From: Caballeronia humi
GTDB lineage: Bacteria > Pseudomonadota > Gammaproteobacteria > Burkholderiales > Burkholderiaceae
Direction of reading: 5' to 3'
NCBI RefSeq assembly: GCF_001544475.1
Contig: NZ_FCNW02000015.1
Coordinates: 62,001-126,000 of the forward strand
DNA: 64,000 bases
Every line of letters begins with the position of its first letter. The first letter of the stretch is position 1. The position numbers were made by a program, and so were the translations under genes. Under the pieces are notes generated by a model. That model did not search any database, was not told where the DNA came from, and was given only the letters and a program-made list of their open reading frames with translations. Shown here piece after piece: positions 16,331 to 24,402 of the stretch.

Positions 16331-17128
16331 ATGAAACAAAACGGATTCTGGGGCTTGTTCTACAACGCGCTCTTCCTCTCGTTCATCCTTGCGCCGCTCG
16401 TGGTCGTGATGCTGGTCGCGTTCACCGACAAGGGCTTCATCTCGATGCCGTTCGACGGCGCGTCGCTGCGCTGGTTCCGAGCGATCGTCGAGAATGGCGA
16501 CATCGTCGCGGCGTTCTGGCTTTCGGTGCGGCTCGCGTTCGCCGCCGCGACGATCGGCGTGTTGCTCGCGGTGCCGGCCGCGCTCGCGATCGCCCGCTAC
16601 CGCTTTCCCGGCCGCGCCGCGCTGATGGGCTTCTTCCTCTCGCCGATGATGATCCCGGCCGTCGTGCTCGGTATCGCGTTCCTGCGCTTTTTGTCTCTGC
16701 TGCATCTGAGCGGCTCGTTCTGGGCGCTGACCGCGACGCACGTCGTCGTCGTGCTGCCGTATGCGCTGCGGCTCGCGCTGTCGTCGGCGGTGGGGCTCGA
16801 TCGCGATGCCGAGCGCGCCGCGCTTTCCTGTGGCGCGAGCCGCTTCACGGCGTTCCGGCGCGTGGTGCTGCCGATGATCCGCACGGGCGTCGCGGGCGGC
16901 TGGGTGCTCTCGTTCATCCAGAGCTTCGACGAACTGACGATGACCATCTTCGTCGCGACGCCCGGCACCACCACGCTGCCCGTCGCCATGTACAACCAGA
17001 TCGCGCAGACGATCGATCCGCTCGTCGCTTCGGTGTCGGCGGTGATGATCGTGGGCACGGTCGTGCTGATGGTGCTGCTCGACCGCATGGTCGGCCTCGA
17101 CCGCATTCTTATCGGAGAAGCTCGATGA
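16331..17128 (+). CDS. ABC importer permease (PotC-like)
   Basis: This 265-residue permease is the partner of the preceding one. It shows about six membrane helices (ALFLSFILAPLVVVMLVAF first) and an EAA loop with DAERAALSCGASRFTAF followed by RRVVLPMIRTGV. A GAGG site lies just before the ATG, 16 bases after the first permease. Its stop codon overlaps the start of the flavoprotein gene (ATGA), which ties the importer and the oxidoreductase into one transcription and translation unit. Confidence 0.95.
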   Translation: MKQNGFWGLFYNALFLSFILAPLVVVMLVAFTDKGFISMPFDGASLRWFRAIVENGDIVAAFWLSVRLAFAAATIGVLLAVPAALAIARYRFPGRAALMGFFLSPMMIPAVVLGIAFLRFLSLLHLSGSFWALTATHVVVVLPYALRLALSSAVGLDRDAERAALSCGASRFTAFRRVVLPMIRTGVAGGWVLSFIQSFDELTMTIFVATPGTTTLPVAMYNQIAQTIDPLVASVSAVMIVGTVVLMVLLDRMVGLDRILIGEAR

Positions 17129-18267
17129 AAGGCAATACTTCCGCCAGCCCGGACGTGCTCGTGCTCGGCGGCGGACTGGTCGGCTCGGCAGTGGCGTACG
17201 GGCTCGCGCGCGAGGGCGCGAAGGTCACGGTCGTCGATCAGGACGACGGCGGCTTTCGGGCATCGCGCGGCAATTTCGGCCTCGTGTGGATTCAGGGCAA
17301 GGGCTACGGCCTGACGCCCTACGCACGCTGGTCGCGCAGTTCGGCGACGCGCTGGCCCGCGCTCGCGGCAGGCTTGCTGGACGAAACCGGTATCGATGTC
17401 GCGTTGCGCCAGCCCGGCGGCTTTCACCTGTGCTTCTCCGGCGACGAACTGGCCGAGCGCGAAAAGCGCCTCTCGACGCTGCAAAGTGAACTGGGCGGCG
17501 ACTATCCGTATCAGTTGCTCGATGCGCGCGAACTGCGCGAACTGCTGCCCGCGATCGGCCCGGAAGTGGCCGGCGCGAGCTACACGCCGATGGACGGACA
17601 CGTCAATCCGCTCAAGCTCCTGCGCGCATTGCACGCCGGGATGCAGCGCCACGGCGTAACACTCGAAAGCGGCGACGGCGCCGAGCGCATCGTGCCTGAG
17701 GGCGGCGCGTTCACGGTGCACGGCAAGCGCGGCGTGTGGCGCGCATCGCGCGTCGTGCTGTGCGCGGGGCTCGGCAACCGCGCGCTCGCACCGCAAGTCG
17801 GGCTGCATGCGCCCGTCGCGCCCAATCGCGGACAGGTGCTCGTGAGCGAGCGCGTCGCGCCGTTCCTCCATCACCCGACGATGAACGTCCGCCAGACCGA
17901 TGAAGGCACCGTGCAATTCGGCGATTCGATGGAAGAAGTCGGCCTCAACGACTTCACGACCACGGGCGTGCTTTCGAACATCGCGCAACGCGGCGTGCGC
18001 GCGTTTCCGCTGTTGAAAAACGTGCGGCTCGTACGGACCTGGGCGGCGTTGCGCGTCTACAGCCCCGACGGCTTTCCGATCTACGAACAGTCGGCGCGGC
18101 ATCCGGGGGCGTTCGTCGTGACCTGCCACAGCGGCGTGACGCTCGCCGCCGCTCACGCGATGCGCATCGCGCCGTGGATCGCGGGCGCCCCGATGCCCGA
18201 CGACCTCTCCGTCTTCGCAGGCGGCCGATTCGCCGATGCCCGCGCCCACCTGACTCCCGCTCACTGA
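17125..18267 (+). CDS. FAD-dependent oxidoreductase, DAO family (HcnC/OoxB-like catalytic subunit)
   Basis: The 380-residue protein has the N-terminal FAD motif VLVLGGGLVGSAVAYGLARE and the DAO-fold landmarks ASRGNFGLVW, a substrate-domain sheet, and the C-terminal FAD contact TCHSGVTLAAAHAMRIAPWI. It resembles the beta subunits of D-hydroxyproline dehydrogenase, octopine/nopaline oxidase and HCN synthase, which oxidise a C-N bond to an imine. The next two genes encode the small iron-sulfur and the alpha subunit in the usual gene set. It overlaps the permease by four bases. Substrate specificity cannot be read from sequence; amines or opines are most likely. Confidence 0.92.
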   Translation: MKGNTSASPDVLVLGGGLVGSAVAYGLAREGAKVTVVDQDDGGFRASRGNFGLVWIQGKGYGLTPYARWSRSSATRWPALAAGLLDETGIDVALRQPGGFHLCFSGDELAEREKRLSTLQSELGGDYPYQLLDARELRELLPAIGPEVAGASYTPMDGHVNPLKLLRALHAGMQRHGVTLESGDGAERIVPEGGAFTVHGKRGVWRASRVVLCAGLGNRALAPQVGLHAPVAPNRGQVLVSERVAPFLHHPTMNVRQTDEGTVQFGDSMEEVGLNDFTTTGVLSNIAQRGVRAFPLLKNVRLVRTWAALRVYSPDGFPIYEQSARHPGAFVVTCHSGVTLAAAHAMRIAPWIAGAPMPDDLSVFAGGRFADARAHLTPAH

Positions 18268-18274
18268 ACCCGCC

Positions 18275-18619
18275 ATGACTTCGAAACCGCTTTTCAGGGC
18301 CCTGCCCGGCGCCGACGCGCTCATCGACATCTCGTTCAACGACCAGCCGCTGCGTGTGCCCGGCGGCCGTTCGGTCGCCGCCGCGCTGCTTGCGGCCGGC
18401 ATCGATCGCTTTCGCGCGACGCCCGTCTCCGGCGCCCCGCGCGCGCCCTACTGCATGATGGGCGCGTGCTTTGAATGCCTCGTCGAAATCGACGGCGTGC
18501 CGAGCCGCCAAAGTTGCATGGTGACGGTGCGCGACGGCATGCGCATCCGCTCGCAGGAAGGCGCGCGCGATTTGCCGCCGGTCGCGGCCGAACCGCTGGA
18601 GAACGCTCATGGTCGCTGA
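18275..18619 (+). CDS. Small [2Fe-2S] subunit of the oxidoreductase (HcnA/OoxX-like)
   Basis: This 114-residue protein is a plant-type [2Fe-2S] domain: FNDQPLRVPGGRSVAAALLAAG, then the cluster loop YCMMGACFECLVEIDG and a fourth Cys in RQSCMVTV. In hydroxyproline dehydrogenase and HCN synthase the equivalent subunit passes electrons between the flavins. It lies 7 bases after the DAO subunit and overlaps the alpha subunit by 11 bases. Its C-terminus (PPVAAEPLENAHGR) is a disordered tail forced by the overlap. Confidence 0.92.
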   Translation: MTSKPLFRALPGADALIDISFNDQPLRVPGGRSVAAALLAAGIDRFRATPVSGAPRAPYCMMGACFECLVEIDGVPSRQSCMVTVRDGMRIRSQEGARDLPPVAAEPLENAHGR

Positions 18620-20003
18620 ACAGGTGGATGTGGCGGTCGTCGGCGCGGGTCCGGCCGGCCTGAGCGCGGCCGCGCGCGCAGCGGCGCTGGGTTTGAGCGT
18701 GGTGCTGCTCGACGAACAGGACGCGGTCGGCGGGCAGATCTATCGTGCAATAGAGCGCACCGATGCGCGCCGCCGCGAGATTCTCGGACCCGACTACGCG
18801 GCAGGCGCCGTGCTCGCGCAGGCCTTCGTGCGTTCGGGCGCGCGGCATGTCGCGAACGCGTCGGTGTGGCAGGTGACGCGCGAGCGCAGCGTCCATTACC
18901 TGAAGGACGGCAAGGTCGGCAGTTTCGAGGCGAAGCGCGTGATCCTCGCGACGGGCGCACTGGAGCGACCCTTCCCGATCCCCGGCTGGACGCTGCCCGG
19001 CGTGCTCACCGCGGGCGCCGCGCAGATCCTGCTGAAAAGCGCGGGCGAAGTGCCTGCCGAGCCGCCGGTGCTGGTCGGCTGCGGGCCGCTCCTGTACCTG
19101 CTCGGCTGGCAATACGTGCGGGCGGGCGTGCCGATCCGCGCGCTCGTCGATACGACGCGCCATGAAGACCGCTGGCGCGCGAAGCGGCATTTGCTGTCCG
19201 CGGTACGCGCCTGGCCGTTCCTGAGCAAGGGCCTGCAACTGATGCGCACGCTGCGCGAAGCGGGCGTGCCGATGCACGAAGCCGCCGACGATCTGCGCGT
19301 CGAAGCGGCGCGCGGCGCGGACGGCAGCGAGCGCGCCGCAGCGCTCCATTTCACGACGCAGGGAAACGCGCATCGCATCGAGGCGAGCGTGATTCTGCTG
19401 CATCAGGGCGTCGTGCCCAATACGCAGTTCACGCTGGCGCTGCGGGCGAAGCATCGCTGGGATGCGGCGCAACTCTGCTTTACGCCCGCCACCGATGCGT
19501 GGGGCGAACTGGATGTCCCCGGCATCTTCGTCGCGGGCGATGGTTCGGGCATCGGCGGCGCGCTGGCGGCGGCCGAGCAAGGCGAACTGAGCGCGCTCGC
19601 GGTCGCGGCGCAGCTCGGCGCCATCGATACGGCGAGCCGCGACCGCCAGGCCGCGCCGCATCGCCGCAAGCTCGCGGACGTGATGCGCATCCGTGCGTTT
19701 CTCGACAGCCTCTACCGACCGCGCGACGCCAACCGCATCCCCGCCGACGACGTCATCGTCTGCCGCTGCGAGGAAGTCACCGCGGGCGACGTGCGCGGTT
19801 TTGTCGAGCTGGGCTGCCTCGGGCCGAATCAGGCGAAGTCGTTCGGACGCTGCGGCATGGGTCCTTGTCAGGGGCGACTGTGCGGCCTGACGGTGACCGA
19901 AGTGATCGCACAGGCACGCAAGGTGGAGCCGGAAACGGTCGGTTACTACCGCATCCGTCCGCCGATCAAGCCGCTCACACTCGGAGAGCTCGCCGGTGAA
20001 TAA
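18609..20003 (+). CDS. FAD/NAD-binding oxidoreductase alpha subunit with C-terminal [2Fe-2S] BFD-like domain (HcnB/OoxA-like)
   Basis: The 464-residue protein has an N-terminal FAD motif (VAVVGAGPAGLSAAARAAAL), an ERPFPIPGWTLPGV segment typical of the family, a central nucleotide-binding region (PVLVGCGPLLYLLGW), and the FAD-closing motif GIFVAGDGSGIGGALAAAE. The C-terminal ~90 residues hold a Cys set CRCEEVT and GRCGMGPCQGRLC, the BFD-like [2Fe-2S] domain. This fusion is characteristic of the alpha subunits of opine oxidase and hydroxyproline dehydrogenase. The ATG lies inside the preceding gene; the next gene starts within its last codons. Confidence 0.93.
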   Translation: MVAEQVDVAVVGAGPAGLSAAARAAALGLSVVLLDEQDAVGGQIYRAIERTDARRREILGPDYAAGAVLAQAFVRSGARHVANASVWQVTRERSVHYLKDGKVGSFEAKRVILATGALERPFPIPGWTLPGVLTAGAAQILLKSAGEVPAEPPVLVGCGPLLYLLGWQYVRAGVPIRALVDTTRHEDRWRAKRHLLSAVRAWPFLSKGLQLMRTLREAGVPMHEAADDLRVEAARGADGSERAAALHFTTQGNAHRIEASVILLHQGVVPNTQFTLALRAKHRWDAAQLCFTPATDAWGELDVPGIFVAGDGSGIGGALAAAEQGELSALAVAAQLGAIDTASRDRQAAPHRRKLADVMRIRAFLDSLYRPRDANRIPADDVIVCRCEEVTAGDVRGFVELGCLGPNQAKSFGRCGMGPCQGRLCGLTVTEVIAQARKVEPETVGYYRIRPPIKPLTLGELAGE

Positions 20004-21135
20004 ACCATCGCAACCGCTGCGGGAAACGGATGTGCTGGTCGTCGGCGGCGGCCTGCACGGATCGAGCAGCGCCTTTCACATGGCGCAACGCGGCGCAAGC
20101 GTCACGGTGCTCGAAGCCGATTACGTCGGCCGTCATTCGTCGGGCGTGAACGCGGGCGGCGTGCGCACGCTCGGGCGGCCGCTGCCGGAAATTCCCCTTT
20201 CGCTGATGTCGCGCGAAATCTGGCACACGCTCGCTGAAACCATTGGCGACGATGCGGGCTTTGTGCCGTCGGGGCAAATGAAGATCGCCGAAACGCAAGC
20301 CGAACTCGACGAATGCCGCGAGCGGGTCGATTTGCTCGAAGCGCACGGTTTCTCGCACGAAAAGCTGATCGATCGCGAGACGCTGCTCGACATCGAGCCG
20401 AACATTGCGCCGCACGTCACGGGCGGCGTCTGGGTCGAGCGCGACGGCTATGCACTGCCGTTCCGGGCCACCACGGCGTTCCGCCTCGCGGCGCAAAAGC
20501 ACGGCGCGATTTTCCATGAGGGGACGCCCGTCGGACGCATCGAACAGCGCGGCGAGCGCTGGCTCGCACACACGCCGTCAGGCACGTTCGCGGCGGAGAA
20601 GCTCGTCGTGACAGCGGGCGCGTGGGCCGGCGAACTGGCGCGACAAGTTGGCGAGCCCGTGCCGGTGCATCCGGAAGGCCTGATGCTGATGGTCACGCAT
20701 CGCGTCGCGCCGTTTTGCCGCTCGACGCTCGGCGCGACCGGCCGGCCGCTGTCGTTCAAGCAGTTCGACAACGGGACGGTCGTGATCGGCGGCAAGCTGA
20801 TCGGCATCGCGGATTTGCCCGCGCGGCACGGCGAAGTGGATTTCGCGCGGCTCGTGAAAAGCGCGAACACGGTGGTCGACCTGTTTCCCCATTTGCGCAA
20901 TCTCGGCATCAATCGCGCGTGGGCGGGCGTCGAAGCCTTCACCGACGACTCGCTGCCCGTCATCTCGCCGAGCCGCCGCGCGTCGAACCTGACCTACTCG
21001 TTCGGCTATTGCGGCAGCGGCTTCCAGCTCGGTCCGGGCTGCGGCCGGCTCGTCTCCGAACTCGTGCTCGACGGACGGCCTTCCCTTCCGCTCGATGCCT
21101 TCGCCATCGACCGCTTCGGCCCGATGGTGCATTGA
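19996..21135 (+). CDS. Second DAO-family FAD oxidoreductase (sarcosine-oxidase-beta-like), GTG start
   Basis: This 379-residue flavoenzyme has VLVVGGGLHGSSSAFHMAQRG for FAD, SSGVNAGGVRTLGR after it, and the C-terminal FAD contact YCGSGFQLGPGCGRLVSE. It resembles sarcosine/glycine oxidase-like members of the DAO fold and is only distantly similar to the DAO subunit at 17125. It starts with GTG, 8 bases inside the preceding gene, with GGAG about 9 bases upstream. It may handle the next step after the heterotrimer, or another stereoisomer. Which one is unknown. Confidence 0.92.
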   Translation: MNKPSQPLRETDVLVVGGGLHGSSSAFHMAQRGASVTVLEADYVGRHSSGVNAGGVRTLGRPLPEIPLSLMSREIWHTLAETIGDDAGFVPSGQMKIAETQAELDECRERVDLLEAHGFSHEKLIDRETLLDIEPNIAPHVTGGVWVERDGYALPFRATTAFRLAAQKHGAIFHEGTPVGRIEQRGERWLAHTPSGTFAAEKLVVTAGAWAGELARQVGEPVPVHPEGLMLMVTHRVAPFCRSTLGATGRPLSFKQFDNGTVVIGGKLIGIADLPARHGEVDFARLVKSANTVVDLFPHLRNLGINRAWAGVEAFTDDSLPVISPSRRASNLTYSFGYCGSGFQLGPGCGRLVSELVLDGRPSLPLDAFAIDRFGPMVH

Positions 21136-21193
21136 ACCCCGGCGCGCGCCATCCGGTGCGCGCCCGTCAACCCGCACAGGAGTGCTTCAACGT

Positions 21194-21547
21194 ATGACCG
21201 ATATCGTCAGGATCGAAACCAATCAGCGCATGAGCCGTGTCGTCAAGGCGGCGGGACTCGTGTTCATCGGCGGACAGACGGCGAACGACCGCACGCCCGA
21301 CGTCCGCGCGCAGACGCGCCAGGTGCTCGACAAGATCGACGGTTTTCTGGAGAAGGCGGGCATCGACAAGACGCGGCTTGTTTCCGCTCAGGTGTGGCTC
21401 GCGGATATCGCGCGTGACTTCGCGGGCATGAACGAGGTGTGGGATGCGTGGGTGCCTGAAGGCTGTGCGCCGACGCGCGCGACGGTTCAATCGCAACTGG
21501 CCGCGCCGGATTTGCTTGTCGAGATCACGGTGACGGCGCTCAGCTGA
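21194..21547 (+). CDS. RidA/YjgF-family imine deaminase
   Basis: The 117-residue protein has the RidA fold with GLVFIGGQTANDR, a mid-helix VLDKIDGFLEKAGIDKTRLV, and the conserved active-site Arg in APTRATVQ followed by LLVEITVTAL. RidA proteins hydrolyse reactive enamines and imines to ketones plus ammonia. Placed 58 bases behind two amine-oxidising flavoenzymes, it very probably clears their imine product. AGGAG lies about 11 bases before the ATG. A strong hairpin follows the stop, so this is the last gene of the operon. Confidence 0.95.
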   Translation: MTDIVRIETNQRMSRVVKAAGLVFIGGQTANDRTPDVRAQTRQVLDKIDGFLEKAGIDKTRLVSAQVWLADIARDFAGMNEVWDAWVPEGCAPTRATVQSQLAAPDLLVEITVTALS

Positions 21548-21565
21548 ACTTTTGTCTCGAACCAG

Positions 21566-21591
21566 GTGCGCGGCTTGAGCGAGCCGCGCAC
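21566..21591 (+). terminator. Strong hairpin after the RidA gene, likely terminator
   Basis: GTGCGCGGCT and AGCCGCGCAC pair perfectly over ten bases with a six-base loop, 19 bases after the stop codon. No long T-run follows on the plus strand, but a TTTTG run lies on the other side. It is a credible operon end or a 3' stabiliser. Confidence 0.6.
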
Positions 21592-21884
21592 GCCGCCTCG
21601 CCAATTGCAGGCGTCGCCTTGAAGGCCGCGTTGCGCAACTAAAAGCGCTTCGCCATCACACCTGTGCCGCTCCCTCTTGGTGCCACCCGAAGGCACCGAG
21701 GTTCACGTCGCCCGGGTCCACCTGTTGCTCGGGTCGGCCCGAAGCGAGATAGGAAGCCGCTGGACCGCACTGTCGACGCGTTCGGAAGACGGGTAATGCA
21801 CATACCAGCATAGTCGCTGAACTGGTTGCGCTGCCTTGCGATGGTTACGATAGCGCAAGTCAAACAGCCGTCACGGAGTTCGTT

Positions 21885-22199
21885 ATGAAGCGTTTTCACA
21901 TTGCGCTGGCCGTTTCAAACCTCGACGAGTCGATCTCCGACTATAGCCGCCGCCTCGGACAGCCGCCGTCCGCCGTCGTGCCAGGCCAGTACGCGATGTG
22001 GCGCACTGATCTGCTTAACTTCTCCATCAACGAAAAGCCGGGAAAGGCCGGCCAGTTGCGACACCTCGGGTTTGAAGACGATGCCGCGGAAGGTTATTCG
22101 AGCAGCTTCGATGTGAACGGGCTCGAATGGGAGCTGTTTTCAGCCATTGAACAGGACGCGCGCATCGCCAGTACGTATGGCACTCCCGCGCGCGCCTGA
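21885..22199 (+). CDS. VOC-superfamily (glyoxalase/bleomycin-resistance-like) protein
   Basis: This 104-residue protein begins MKRFHIALAVSNLDESISDY, the standard first beta-alpha unit of the vicinal oxygen chelate fold. It continues with RRLGQPPSAVVPGQYAMW and LLNFSIN, then RHLGFED and a C-terminal ELFSAIEQDA strand with the Glu metal ligand. His 5, Glu 88-90 and the RHLG His are possible metal ligands. GGAG lies 6 bases before the ATG. It is monocistronic; neighbours give no pathway. Substrate unknown. Confidence 0.85.
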   Translation: MKRFHIALAVSNLDESISDYSRRLGQPPSAVVPGQYAMWRTDLLNFSINEKPGKAGQLRHLGFEDDAAEGYSSSFDVNGLEWELFSAIEQDARIASTYGTPARA

Positions 22200-22304
22200 C
22201 GATTACAGGCAATCGCAATCGTGCTTATGTTCTGACTCCACGCGGCGAAAGCGATGTCACCACTTCTGACAGATCTGCCCGAGTGATTGGCCTGAATCGC
22301 TACA

Positions 22305-23051
22305 ATGACCCAGATGAGTTCCCCTTGGACGGCATCGATGCGAGACACGCTTACTTCCTTTTTCTGGAGCGGCGAGACCATCCGCAGTCGACGGGTCAGT
22401 GAGATCGTTTTGTCAGGCACGCTTGACGTGCCTGCGCCCTCTGCACGCCTGCTTGCGGATTGGCAAAGAGAGACCACGTCGCGGCTCGTGCTGGAACCCG
22501 GGGATGTCGAGCCGATGCCTTTGGCGCGAGCTCGTGCACGCTGGCCGGAATACAGGCGCTGCGTGCAGGCAGTGTCCGACTGGACGGGCGCGCTTGGATT
22601 GCCCGCCGTGCTTGCATCCAGCGACGTAGCGCTCATGGCCTGTCGTGGCGCGAGGTACCACCACGACGGTGCGCATTATGGCGGTGCGGCTTTTTGCAAT
22701 CTCTTCCTGAGCGAGGACAAGGGTCTGGACTTGCATTTTCCCTTTACGGGCCATCGCATTCCCCTGACCCGGGGAACAGTTGTGCTGTTCGATACTGGCC
22801 AGCCTCATGGCGTCATTCAGCGCCGCAGTTCCGGTTTTAGTGTGACTGACTTCGCACCGGATCAGGAGTGCACTCAGATATTCCTGACCTGGGAGCTTCC
22901 CATCGAAGACACCCATGTTCAGCAAGCACTTGATGTGGTCTTCGACACCGCCTGTTCGAATTCACCGCAACTGGATGAAGAGCAGGTTTGGTTGAACGGC
23001 GCACCAGCCGCTGTGTGCCCAGAGTCCGGTCGCTGGTACCGGGTCGACTAG
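22305..23051 (+). CDS. Uncharacterised protein with 2-oxoglutarate/Fe(II) oxygenase-like motif
   Basis: The 248-residue protein is not firmly recognised. Its middle has the HxD facial triad pattern of iron(II)/2-oxoglutarate oxygenases: ARYHHDGAHYGGAAFCNLF, then GTVVLFDTGQPHGVIQ with the distal His, then an Arg/Ser segment RRSSGFSVTDF. An N-terminal helical part and a C-terminal WELP region flank it. The ATG at MTQMSSPWTASM was taken; ATGs three and eleven codons later are alternatives. It stands alone between the VOC gene and a decayed fragment. Enzymatic activity is inferred from the triad only. Confidence 0.7.
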   Translation: MTQMSSPWTASMRDTLTSFFWSGETIRSRRVSEIVLSGTLDVPAPSARLLADWQRETTSRLVLEPGDVEPMPLARARARWPEYRRCVQAVSDWTGALGLPAVLASSDVALMACRGARYHHDGAHYGGAAFCNLFLSEDKGLDLHFPFTGHRIPLTRGTVVLFDTGQPHGVIQRRSSGFSVTDFAPDQECTQIFLTWELPIEDTHVQQALDVVFDTACSNSPQLDEEQVWLNGAPAAVCPESGRWYRVD

Positions 23052-23229
23052 CGGACGCCCGATATGTTCGCTGAATAGACCCGGTACGAGCGGCTTCCGA
23101 ACAGCGTGTTCGGATCACATCGAAGAATCGTTCGCGCGGCAGGCCATTCGCCTCGGTGAGCACCACGGCTTCCGCCATCGCCTCTATCGCCATCGTGATC
23201 ATCATGGCCAGCGAAGGCGAGGTCTGCAT
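23050..23229 (-). pseudogene. Remnant of a 3-hydroxyisobutyrate dehydrogenase-like gene
   Basis: On the minus strand a short frame reads MITMAIEAMAEAVVLTEANG and then GLPRERFFDVI, matching the helical C-terminal domain of beta-hydroxyacid dehydrogenases. Right after FFDVI the homology continues one base out of phase as NTLFGSRSYRVYSANI, the usual next segment. The N-terminal dinucleotide domain is missing and a stop follows. It is a truncated, frameshifted relic wedged between two intact genes. Confidence 0.7.
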
Positions 23230-23262
23230 TAAGCGGGGGCCGTCTCCCCGTCTCCTGCGTAG

Positions 23263-24402
23263 TCAGCCAAGCCGATACACTCGACTCACCGTCCCTCGGA
23301 ACAACGCCTTACGCTCGTCAGAACTCGCCTGCGCAGTCAACCGTTTGAATGCATTCCAGCCGTTGCTATACGGATAGGAACCCTTGTCCACAGGAAAATT
23401 GCTCTCGAACATGCAGCGGTCGGCGCCGAACGCCTCGATGCACGTGTGCATCCACGGCTTCCAGGCCTCCGCGAGTTCCATCGATGACGGTGGCCGCCCG
23501 CCCTTGTCAAAGTCGAAGCCATTGATCCGCATCCCCAGGCCACCGACCTTGACATGCACGTTCGGCAACTGCGCCAACGCGCGCATGGAACGGGACCAAT
23601 CGTCGAATACTTCCTTGCGCTTGTCCTCGTAGCTCGCGATGCGCACGACGCCGCCACAATGATTGACGATAATCGGCACGTCCGGATTGGCCTTCGCGAG
23701 ATCGTACAGTTCGGGAAGCTGCGGGAAGAACAGCCACGCGTCGTAGGAAAGACCGAGCGCACCGAGTTGCGCGACGCCTGCGCGATACGCAGGATCGAGC
23801 AGCAGTCCACGCGGCGCGGCGGTGAGCGGATTGGCGAGTGTCGGATCGGCGTCCCAGGTCGCGAGGTGACGCACGCCGCGAAACCGGCCCTGCCCCGCTT
23901 GAACGTGCGCTTCGAGCACGTCGCGAACCGCCGCGCCACGACGAAGATCCGCATATCCGACGATGCCCTTCGCAACCTGTGGCGACGCGGGCGGCAACGC
24001 CGCCGTGGCACCCGCAACATACGCCGTCTCGCCGACGGGCCGGAGTTCCACAGGACCGTCCTGCCGGTAGCGCGTCAGCGCCTGCATGTACACAGACGCC
24101 TTGATGTTGTGGCCGGACTGCGCATCCTGAAGGTACTCGTCGAGCAGATACGTCCAGCCCGGGCGCTCGTAGAAATGATGATGCGCATCGATGATCGGCA
24201 TCGCGGGTTCAAGCGCGGCTTCGGCTCCGGAGGCGAGCCACTCCGATCGAACGGGCAGATAGTTGCTGGTCGATGTCATCTTGCGCGTCTCCTCCTTGAC
24301 GATTCCTTGCGCGGCACAAATGGCCGGGACCGCGGGAATGGCGATCGATGCGGCAGCCGCGCCAAGAAGCCTGCGGCGTTTGGGCGAATGAAACGTCTTC
24401 AT
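23263..24402 (-). CDS. Tat-exported amidohydrolase (Amidohydro_2/PDC-lactonase-like)
   Basis: This 379-residue enzyme has a twin-arginine leader (SPKRRRLLGAAAASIAIPA, cleavage near AICAA), so it is likely folded in the cytoplasm and exported to the periplasm. The mature part is an Amidohydro_2 metal-dependent hydrolase with HxH in PIIDAHHHFYERP, a mid-barrel IIVNHCGGVVR and the C-terminal DRCMFESNFPVDKG. Relatives hydrolyse lactones or decarboxylate aromatic acids. It is the last gene of the lyase/CoA-transferase/MFS operon and overlaps the transporter by four bases. A periplasmic lactonase feeding the transporter is the simplest reading; the substrate is unknown. Confidence 0.9.
   Translation of the reverse strand: MKTFHSPKRRRLLGAAAASIAIPAVPAICAAQGIVKEETRKMTSTSNYLPVRSEWLASGAEAALEPAMPIIDAHHHFYERPGWTYLLDEYLQDAQSGHNIKASVYMQALTRYRQDGPVELRPVGETAYVAGATAALPPASPQVAKGIVGYADLRRGAAVRDVLEAHVQAGQGRFRGVRHLATWDADPTLANPLTAAPRGLLLDPAYRAGVAQLGALGLSYDAWLFFPQLPELYDLAKANPDVPIIVNHCGGVVRIASYEDKRKEVFDDWSRSMRALAQLPNVHVKVGGLGMRINGFDFDKGGRPPSSMELAEAWKPWMHTCIEAFGADRCMFESNFPVDKGSYPYSNGWNAFKRLTAQASSDERKALFRGTVSRVYRLG

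Noticed and set aside
16597..18402. Minus-strand 601-codon frame across permease and flavoprotein genes
   Set aside because: Overlaps three confidently identified genes and has no family features.
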